Assembly (NCBI GenBank): GCA_009193035.1
Contig: SWDT01000003.1
Coordinates: 992,001-1,056,000, forward strand
DNA from: Halicephalobus mephisto
Lineage: Eukaryota > Nematoda > Chromadorea > Rhabditida > Panagrolaimidae
Direction of reading: 5' to 3'
Length of the DNA: 64,000 nt
The notes beneath the pieces are model-generated. The model did not search any database and was not told the DNA's origin. It saw only the letters and a program-made list of their open reading frames with translations. The translations under genes and the position numbers were made by a program. Positions 1 through 7,816 of this stretch are shown here, in pieces. Numbering within the stretch: position 1 is the first letter of the stretch; each line of letters starts with the position of its first letter.

Positions 1-134
1 ACTGGTAAATCCGGCAATTTCACTAAAATTAATTAATTTTTTACAATTTTGTTTAAATTCAGAAAAATGCCATTGAAACGACTTTGGTGTGTAATTATTT
101 ACGATGATAAGATTGGAGATAATTATTATTTCAG

Positions 135-572
135 CATCAGGACATCTCTGCTCTGGAAGAAGGAATCAGGACGATTTTGGAAATGATTAATGCTTGTTTG
201 ACGAATAACCTGAGGCACAATTCTCATCTTATTTATGCAATTCTCTACAATCGGCAACTTTTCGAACAATTTCATAATCATCCAATGTTTCAAGATTTAG
301 TTTGGAATATTTACCTCGTTATTAATCATTTCGCCAACGTCGTCCAAGAGGCCAAAGTCGAATCGGTGGAAGCTGTCCACGAAACCATCGCCAAAGCTGC
401 TCTTCAATGGCCGACAGACAGATTAAAAAGATTTCCAGATTTGAAGTTCATGTACGTGGAAGACGAAAATACGGTAGATTTTTTTGTGCCTTATGTTTGG
501 AAATTAATTTGTCAAACATCAGGTTTGTATTTTCCATTGGAAACTGTAAGAATTTTTCAAATTAATAATTGA
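135..572 (+). CDS. DYM: Dymeclin, C-terminal exon (partial gene)
   Basis: Last exon of a dymeclin gene; the rest lies left of the window. It opens after an acceptor (tattatttcag) and reads HQDISALEEGIRTILEMINA, then the dymeclin C-terminal signature with LRHNSHLIYAILY, LFEQFHNHPMFQD and PTDRLKRFPDLKFMYVE, and a final GLYFPLETVRIFQINN before TGA at 570-572. Known family members end with the same order of blocks (LHHNPNLVYALLY, FEQF, RLKKFPELKFKYVEE, GLYW), which argues against another intron at the internal gtaaga near 547. Dymeclins are peripheral Golgi proteins needed for secretory traffic; loss in humans causes a skeletal dysplasia. The gene is on the same strand as the fusion gene 1.5 kb downstream, with repeats between. 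The assignment rests on remembered family sequence. Confidence 0.85.
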   Translation, partial: HQDISALEEGIRTILEMINACLTNNLRHNSHLIYAILYNRQLFEQFHNHPMFQDLVWNIYLVINHFANVVQEAKVESVEAVHETIAKAALQWPTDRLKRFPDLKFMYVEDENTVDFFVPYVWKLICQTSGLYFPLETVRIFQINN

Positions 573-642
573 TGATTTTTAATTTTTTGAATAAATAAAA
601 TTTTAAAGTTTTTTAAGAAATTTTGTTTTTTTAAAAACTTTT

Positions 643-1076
643 TAAATAAAAAAAATGTTTTTTGAATTTTTAAAAAATTTTTGATATTGATAAAAAAAAA
701 TTATTTTATGAATTTTTGAAACATCATGAGAAAATAAAGTCTTAAAAAGAAAGTTCCTGAGAGATACGGTAGGTGTTTCATATTGTGTTTTTTGAATTTT
801 AAAAAAATTTTCGATATTGATAAAAAAACAAATTATTTTATAAATGTTCAAAATACCATGAGAAAATAAGGTCCCAGAAAGAAAGTTCCTGAGAGATACG
901 GTAATTGTTTCATGTTGTGTTCTTTGTGTGATGACAAATTTTCGATATTAATAAAAAAACAAATTATTTTATAAATGTTTAAAATGCCATGAGAAAATAA
1001 GGTCTTAAAAAGAAAGTTCCTGAGAGATACGGTAATTGTTTCATGTTGTGTTTTTTGTGTGATGACAAATTTCTAA
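643..1076. repeat. Tandem repeat, about 130 bp unit, three-plus copies
   Basis: A unit containing cgatattgataaaaaa, catgagaaaataaggtc and gaaagttcctgagagatacg recurs near 683, 813 and 944, with a last partial copy ending near 1076. Copies differ at scattered sites and by small indels. It lies just downstream of the dymeclin stop codon. There is no convincing coding potential. Confidence 0.8.
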
Positions 1077-1229
1077 AATATAATAAACAGTCTGGGTATT
1101 TTGTGCTCTAGTCCTAGTGCTACAGTACGAACAGTTCTTTGAAACACATGACAAGATATCGCTAGATTACTGTTGTGGTTTTCTTATTTTTCATGTATAA
1201 GAAAATTTGATGTGTTTCCTTAATTGACT

Positions 1230-1705
1230 GGTTTTGTTCGAACTGCAACTCCCCGGTTTATGCGAGTAATGGAACGACAACAGCCTTTGATGATCCAGCT
1301 TTTTCGAATGACGTCATTGCCGTGTCAGTTGAGTCCCTGTGCCTCAGGGGCTTTCGTTCTGAGAGCCTTCTCGTTTCCTGCAACAGTATGAATCCTTGGG
1401 ATCTACTGTACTTGGTCATTTCGGCAGAAAGTTGATAGCCAGTCAGGGATCTAGTTCCTCGACTGGGAATCCAACTCAGGTCCTGTAATTGCCAGTCACA
1501 TGCATTACCATCATACTATTACAGTATTATTACCGTACTGCTACCGTACTACCATCATACTACTACCGTACCATTACAGTATCCCATTACACTACTACAG
1601 TATTACTACCGTACTATTACAGTATTCCACTACACTATTACAGTGTTACAGTATACTACCATATTATTACAGTACTATTACAGTACTACCACCGTACTAC
1701 TGAGG
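1230..1705. repeat. GC-richer element with trinucleotide-like microsatellite tail
   Basis: Positions 1230-1490 are clearly richer in GC than the surrounding spacer and contain no plausible exon. They run into 1500-1700, a degenerate array of tac/att/act blocks (tactattacagta, taccgtactac). The layout, a unique body followed by a simple-sequence tail, resembles a short interspersed element. I found only a weak resemblance to a tRNA B box on the minus strand near 1475, so the class is not established. Confidence 0.4.
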
Positions 1706-2115
1706 AACGAAATTAAAAAATACACTAAAATTTGCCTAAAAATTGTGATTATTGATTTTCTTTCTTTTTTCGCCAATAAAGTTGCCTAATTGGCAAGTTA
1801 CGGTGATCCAAAAAATTCAAAATTAAAATTAATTCGAAGGAAAAAATTCATAATGAAAAAATTTCAAAACAAATCTTTCTTTGTTCGTTTTTCCGTTAGC
1901 GTCACATGGGTTTTGTAAAAATACAATTTTGTGTAAAATTATGCGAATATTTAGTGATTATTAATTTCGTAATCGTCTCGGGAATTTTGAAAATCCCGCG
2001 GTTTCTTTTTTGTGTCCCGTTTTGCCAACGCGCGCTCTCTCGTTTTCAAAGAAAATTCTAGAAAAATTTACTTTTTTATTTCGTCTTTACTTTTATTTTT
2101 TAATGGGAACTAAAC
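1706..2115 (+). promoter_or_regulatory. Presumed promoter and 5' UTR of the Rab7-TELO2 fusion gene
   Basis: AT-rich stretch ending in a GC-richer patch at about 1970-2045 with cgcgcgctctctcg, then pyrimidine-rich DNA up to the ATG at 2116. Acceptor-like sites (aattctag near 2060) could serve trans-splicing. It does not resemble the region upstream of intact rab-7, so the fusion does not carry the rab-7 promoter. Confidence 0.35.
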
Positions 2116-4881
2116 ATGGAGAATACAATGGAGACTCAACGACGACGGACATTTGCCAAAGTGATAATCCTGGGTGATTCGGGAGTGGGAAAGACGTCGT
2201 TGATGAACCAGTACGTGAACAAGCGGTTCAGCAACCAGTACAAGGCGACGATCGGGGCAGACTTCCTGACGAAGGACGTGGTTATCGACGACAGAGTGGT
2301 GACGATGCAGGTGGGTGTGTGGTGAGGATTTGGATATATGGAGTTGTAGATCTGGGACACGGCGGGACAAGAGCGGTTCCAGTCGCTGGGGGTGGCGTTC
2401 TACCGGGGAGCCGACTGCTGTGTCCTCACCTTCGACGTGACCAACAGCAACTCCTTCAAGTCCCTGGACACGTGGCGGGACGAGTTCCTGATCCAGGCGA
2501 GGTGGGTTCGGGAGTGGAGTTGATATATGGACGTTGTTTGCAGCCCTCGTGATTCGGACAACTTCCCCTTCGTGCTTCTGGGGAACAAGATCGACAACGA
2601 GGAAGCCAGGACAGTCAGTGCCAAACGAGCCCAGTCCTGGTGTCAACAGAAGGCCGAAATGCCCTACTTCGAGGTTTCCGCCAAAGACGGAATCAACGTC
2701 GACCAAGCATTCCAAGCCATCGCCAGGTCTTGTCTCAATGGCGATTTCAACAAACGAAGGGATCTTTATTTCGAGAAAAATGCTTTTGCTCAATTTAGAG
2801 TTGCTTTGCTGGAGAAACTGGACGCCGTGGACAAGCCTTCTGAAGTCAGGATTCTTGTCGGAGATTCCGTTACTGAAAACCCGGATTTGAAGAAGTTCTT
2901 AACAGAGACCATTCTAGTGTGTAAAATCCAGCCGAATTGCAGCAGAAGAAGGTACTCTTATCTGGTCGCGGGACACCTGGCCGAAGTGGACCCGAATCTG
3001 CTCCTGAAAACCTTCGGAAAACTTACCGAATTTTTTTACCAACATAGTTTGAACGTTTTTAACGATTTTCAACAACAAAAACAAACAGCAATTGCTTGTA
3101 TTGATTTCGCCAAAGCCGTTCCTGAGGATTTAAAGAAAATCGGCCAAATCTACGTCGCTGGAAACGTGCCGATGGCGATTTCGCAATATTTGAAGCTTTC
3201 AGAACCTGGACGACGACAGCTAGGGATGATAACTGGCGAAGTTTTGTTGAAATTATTTCCTCCAGATGGCCAAGGGATCAATTTTGAGTACATCAAAGAA
3301 GACGAATTATATATCGAACTTCAGAAAATTATTCAAGAACCGAACGAAAAAAACGAAATTCCGGAAGTCCTGAAATCCCCCGTTATTTGTTCCAGAAAAA
3401 TCCAAAAATCAATCCTCGACAGCGATGACGACGAGAATTCAGAAGAAGAATACCTCAAAGAACTCGGAAATTTCGCTTCGAAACCAAAAAACAAAATTAA
3501 AAAAATACCTTTATTAATCGACAAAATTTCAGAAAAAAAAGATGTTAAAAAATTTTTTTCTGGATTTTCGGACTTGATTGAATACTTGCCGAATACCCCG
3601 ACGGAAGAGATAACTCCAGAATTGGTCCTCAGAATCGTGAATCTCGAAGACAGATTCAACCTTCCTGAATTCAATATTTTTAGACAAAAAATTTTAGAAT
3701 TAATTTTTGCAAAAAGACCGGAATTGATCAACTATGGCATTGAATTGATGATTTCGAAACATTGTGCCATGGTGGACCGGTACTTTGTGCTCCAGGCCCT
3801 CATAGGGGCGGCAACCCTGCTGTCCACCGGAAGAGGCTTAGTGGACATCACGAACGAAGCCGAAAATGAAAGAAAATCGGCTTTTGAACTTTTGGAATCG
3901 ACTACGGTAGAAGGTGAAGAAAGAACCGGAAGACTTCTGAGGGCTTCTGAATCCTTGAAAAGAGACATCGAAGCCAGGAAAGGAGAAAAGAAAAACGCAT
4001 ATCTCAAGTACGCTCCCCAGTTCGTCTATCCCCTGATCCAGGAAGAGGTCAACGGTCTACATCTGGACTTTAAAGTAGGTTATTTAAAAATATTATTTAA
4101 AAATCAAAAATTTTCTAAAAATTAAAAAATCAAAATTTTTGGAATTTCTTTGAAAAATTAATTTATTTTTGAAATTTCTTTGAAAAATTAATTTATTTTC
4201 GAAATTTCTTTGAAAAATTAATTTATTTTTGAAATTTCTTTGAAAAATTAAATTTTTTTAGAATTTCTTTGAAAAATTAAAATTTTTTTTTGAATTTCTT
4301 TGAAAAATTAATTTATTTTTGAAATTTCTTTGAAAAATTTAAGTTTTTTTTCTTGATTTTTGAAATACTTGAAATTTTGAATCAAGTTTTTAAATTTCTA
4401 AGAAAATTTTTTCAGAAGTTTGAATTTTAAAAGATTTTTGGAAATTTTTAATTTTTAAAATTTAATAATTACGAAATAATTTCAGCAAAAAGATCACGCT
4501 ACTTTTTTGGGTCGTTTGTTGTTGACTGCCGGAATTCTGGTCGGATTTGCGAAAAATGCCACTTCGATAATCCAAATGAGTCAGGATTTATTATTATTTA
4601 TCGAAAAAATAAAAACAATAGAATCAGAAGACGTGGTTGAAGCAATTGTTTTTTGTTATGGAGCCATCCCTCAGGCAATGAATCCAGATGTTTTTTTTAA
4701 TGTTTTCGGAGACGAAGTGTGCAATTGGATCGAGTACTTGGTGAATTTGAAAGAATCCGATGTGGTTGAAGCTTATCCGAGATTGATGGAAGTTATCGAA
4801 ACAACTGCAGCTTCGCTTATTCATATCGTAAATGTTGTGCAAAAACAACTCCAAATAGAAGATTTAGAAGAAGAAGATTAA
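2116..4881 (+). CDS. clk-2: Chimeric gene: Rab7 GTPase fused in frame to TELO2/CLK-2
   Basis: Exons 2116-2310, 2350-2501, 2544-4074 and 4486-4881 join in consistent phase to 757 aa. Residues 15-178 are Rab7: P-loop GDSGVGKTS (20-28), DTAGQE (68-73), NKID (130-133), SAK (161-163). From about 179 the protein is TELO2/CLK-2, the PIKK-stability (TTT complex) factor. Marker blocks are [20 protein letters not shown] followed by EDELYIEL, the [11 protein letters not shown] acidic stretch, [20 protein letters not shown], and the last exon [20 protein letters not shown]. The Rab prenylation tail is absent. Only about 180 residues of TELO2 precede the LGMI block, against about 400 in human TELO2, so the TELO2 N-terminus is missing or very short. 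The first 14 residues (METQRRR-like) match neither family as far as I can tell. The seam lies inside exon 3, with no intron between the parts. Whether the chimera is translated is unknown. Confidence 0.8.
2158..2730 (+). repeat. rab-7-derived block, copy 1 of an inverted duplication
   Basis: 573 bp matching 6729-7301 in reverse complement. I see three differences, near 2498 (CAG/CAA), 2680 (TCC/TCT) and 2727 (AGG/AGA), all synonymous. Introns of 39 and 42 bp are identical in both copies. Similarity stops abruptly on both sides. The block length is a multiple of three, as is its exonic length of 492, so it keeps the reading frame. Confidence 0.93.
4140..4345. repeat. 30 bp tandem repeat in the last intron of the fusion gene
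   Basis: About seven copies of a unit close to gaaatttctttgaaaaatta plus an atttattttt spacer fill half of the 411 bp intron between TELO2 exons. No coding potential. Confidence 0.85.
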
Positions 4882-5640
4882 TCCGGAAGTCTACAGGTAA
4901 AAATTTTGTGATATTTTGTCAAAGTTGGAAATCGGAATTTTGGGTTTTCGTTCAGAGACAATTTTTAAAATTTTAACTTTTCGTTTTAAGACAAATTTTG
5001 GAATTTCGACTTTTCGTGCTGGGACACAATTTTTGGAATTTTAATTTTTCGTTCTAAGACGATTTTCGAAATTTTAACTTTTCGTTCTAAGACGATTTTT
5101 GGAATTTCGACTTTTCGTTTTAAGACAAATTTTGAAATTTCATTTTTTTGTGTTAAGATATAATTTTCGGAATTTCGACTTTTTGTGTTAAGACTCATGA
5201 ATCATGTTTTACCGAAAAATTCAGGTATGCAGGTCTATCAATTTAATCAAAATTATTTTTTAAAAATAAAATTTACAAATTTTTTAATGCTGAAAATTCA
5301 AGTTTGAAATCAAAATTTGAATTTTTTATTTTAATTTAAAAAAACTGAATTTTTAAGAATTTAATTATTTTTTATAATTAGTTTAATAATTATTTTTAGC
5401 CTACAGTAAGACAAGTGATTGGCGAAGTTGGGGATTTCGAAGGATTTTATGGAATTCAGAATCGACAAATTTTTGAAAACGAAAATGTTGTTTTTTAACG
5501 ATCTCCGAGGATTACTGTCTGAAGTGAAATTTACGGGTTTGTACGGTGATGGATTTTTAATTTCGAAATGGATATAAATTGTATAATAAAAATATCGAAA
5601 ATACACCAAAAATAAGATGAAGGTAAATTTCAAATTCAAA
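4882..5640 (+). other. 3' flank of the fusion gene, with satellite and possible UTR exon
   Basis: After the TAA at 4879-4881 there is a possible donor (gtctacaggtaaaa). An acceptor (tttttag) precedes cctacagtaag near 5400, and aataaa lies near 5584, so a spliced 3' UTR is plausible. Between them, 4940-5195 holds about seven copies of a 33-35 bp unit built on aatttcgacttttcgt followed by ctaagacga or a variant, the same family seen at 20190 and 49455. Confidence 0.4.
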
Positions 5641-6620
5641 AAATTCATGAAAGAAAATGTTTTAAAAGCATAGTATTTCTCATACTGTAGAATTTTGTAG
5701 GTTTTTTGTAATTACAGTACTCTTCCTACTGTAGAATCTTTGTTAATTTTATAACTACAGTACTCTTCCTACTGTAGAATTTCGTTGTTAAAAAATAACT
5801 TTTTCCCTGATCGTGTATTTTTGTTTTTAAAAAAATGTACTAAAAGTCCAATACAGTAAAAATGTATAATCGTTCCAGGACCCTAGAAAATTACTCCAAT
5901 ATCGAGGTCTGTAAAAAAGTGAACATCAAAATCAAAATGAATTTTTGAATTACAATTAAGTAAACTATCTTGCTCGAATGTTGCGTGCAACCTGCGGGTT
6001 TTAATGTTAATCGAATTGCCAGATTGTTGCGTGCAACCTGCGAGTTTTATTTTTTAAACATGTAAAAATACAAAAATCTCACTCGAGCTACCTTAATGTT
6101 GCGTGCAACTTGCGAGTTTTATTTTTATTTCAATTTTTTATAAATATAAATACAAAAATCTCAATTGATCAGTTCGAATATTACGTGCAACCTGCGAATT
6201 TTACTTTGATGTTGATCGATCTGTCCAAATGTTGCGTGCAATCTGCGGATTTTATTTTTTTAATAAATATATATAAATCTCAACATATCCAAATATCGCG
6301 TGCAACTTGCGGATTTCACTTCGATTTCGATATTTTACAAATTAACTCCAATTACAAAATCATTTTTGATTGCTTTATTTCGTAAATTTACATTTGGCAA
6401 TTTTTTACTTCTTATTCCAAATTAAATTAATTTCAAAAAAATTAGACTTCTATGCAAATTTACTTTTCAATTTTACATTTTTGCAAATTTACATCTGAAA
6501 CAACAGTTATGTCCGTCGTTAGACTATAAGGATCACAAATTACAAATTCACATGAGAGTTTCTGAATTACAACATAAAGACACTTTGTGGAGTGAGAAAA
6601 GACACCGATATATGGAACAT
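5641..6620. repeat. Spacer with GTTGCGTGCAAC-type repeats
   Basis: Between the convergent ends of the fusion gene and rab-7. 5670-5790 repeats cctactgtagaat and acagtactctt. 5975-6320 holds six degenerate copies of gttgcgtgcaacctgcg at about 5983, 6023, 6099, 6181, 6231 and 6295. Each contains the near-palindrome GTTGC-GT-GCAAC and is followed by a T-rich run. No gene seen. Confidence 0.7.
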
Positions 6621-7334
6621 TCAGCAAGCACAGTCTGAAGTAGATCTGCTTTCGTTTCTTTCATTGAGATTAAGACGCTCGTTGAAATCAGGAAAGTCCG
6701 GAGCATCTTGGGCATCGCGTTTCAGAGCAGATCTGGCGATGGCTTGGAATGCTTGGTCGACGTTGATTCCGTCTTTGGCAGAAACCTCGAAGTAGGGCAT
6801 TTCGGCCTTCTGTTGACACCAGGACTGGGCTCGTTTGGCACTGACTGTCCTGGCTTCCTCGTTGTCGATCTTGTTCCCCAGAAGCACGAAGGGGAAGTTG
6901 TCCGAATCACGAGGGCTGCAAACAACGTCCATATATCAACTCCACTCCCGAACCCACCTCGCTTGGATCAGGAACTCGTCCCGCCACGTGTCCAGGGACT
7001 TGAAGGAGTTGCTGTTGGTCACGTCGAAGGTGAGGACACAGCAGTCGGCTCCCCGGTAGAACGCCACCCCCAGCGACTGGAACCGCTCTTGTCCCGCCGT
7101 GTCCCAGATCTACAACTCCATATATCCAAATCCTCACCACACACCCACCTGCATCGTCACCACTCTGTCGTCGATAACCACGTCCTTCGTCAGGAAGTCT
7201 GCCCCGATCGTCGCCTTGTACTGGTTGCTGAACCGCTTGTTCACGTACTGGTTCATCAACGACGTCTTTCCCACTCCCGAATCACCCAGGATTATCACTT
7301 TCAGAAGCGCTTTCTTGCGGGCAGGAGTACTCAT
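6621..7334 (-). CDS. rab-7: Rab7 small GTPase
   Basis: Complete 210-residue Rab7 (usual length about 207). Exons are 7149-7334, 6958-7109 and 6621-6915, with 39 and 42 bp introns. It starts [20 protein letters not shown] and carries P-loop GDSGVGKTS, effector-region [19 protein letters not shown] and EVSAKDG. It ends SDCAC, a CXC geranylgeranylation signal. Rab7 drives late endosome and lysosome maturation and fusion. A tttttcag acceptor lies 13 bases before the ATG (AG at 7346-7347), consistent with trans-splicing. All but the first 11 codons and the C-terminal tail is duplicated in the upstream fusion gene. It is transcribed towards the fusion gene and shares its upstream side with the 3' end of a kinesin gene. 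Confidence 0.96.
6729..7301 (-). repeat. rab-7 block, copy 2 of the inverted duplication (parent locus)
   Basis: Reverse-complement partner of 2158-2730. It starts just inside codon 12 and ends before the hypervariable tail. The intact reading frame with N-terminus and prenylation motif marks this copy as the functional parent. About 4.0 kb separates the two arms. Confidence 0.93.
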
Positions 7335-7816
7335 GATTCCGGATTCTGAAAAATAAAAAATAAGAACTGATTTCCCGATAAAATGATGAAAAATGAAAAA
7401 TAAACAACTCGACCGGAGAAAAAAATTGGATTACGTAATCAACGAAAAAAGTTTCATTGAATAAGATAAATTACGTATGATATTAGGACCGAGATAATTT
7501 GCAAATTAAAAACGATAAAAACGGATATCGCTTGGAGCAATTCGGAAATCAGCTGAGCACGAGACATGAGTCAAAGCCAGAGCTGTCTCCATTTGTCGGT
7601 GTATGTCTGGCCGGCCAGTCGGAGAACGAGCAAAACGCAGCCGCTTTTTCCATACCCCTCACGTGATTGCCTGAATATCAAGTGTTCTCGAAACGAAAAT
7701 TCAAACTTTCCGGCTTTCGATTGTTTTCAAAGAAAAGTTTTTTATTTTTTCTACATGATGAAATTAATCGAATTTTATTAATATTAAAACGCAATTTCGT
7801 AACATTTGTCGGGGAA
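7335..7816 (-). promoter_or_regulatory. rab-7 upstream region with a TCACGTGA E-box
   Basis: 482 bp between the rab-7 ATG and the stop codon of the kinesin gene. A relatively GC-rich patch at 7560-7680 contains the palindrome TCACGTGA at 7659-7666. This is the M-box/CLEAR-type core bound by MiT/TFE factors (HLH-30 in C. elegans), which activate lysosomal genes. The patch is about 325 bp upstream of the rab-7 start. That it regulates rab-7 is inference. Confidence 0.45.

Noticed and set aside
546..552. Intron donor (gtaaga) within the dymeclin last exon
   Set aside because: The readthrough TVRIFQINN-stop matches the known dymeclin C-terminal end in length and pattern.
1500..1716. Overlapping Tyr/Thr-rich open frames
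   Set aside because: They are translations of the tac/att microsatellite.
2110..2793. Long minus-strand open frame of 227 codons
   Set aside because: It is antisense to the Rab7 exons and introns of the fusion gene and is mirrored at 6708-7349; no family resemblance, so a shadow frame.
2158..7301. Assembly artefact as the explanation of the rab-7 duplication
   Set aside because: The arms differ at three sites and have unrelated flanks, so a simple mis-assembled duplicate is unlikely; only raw reads can exclude it fully.
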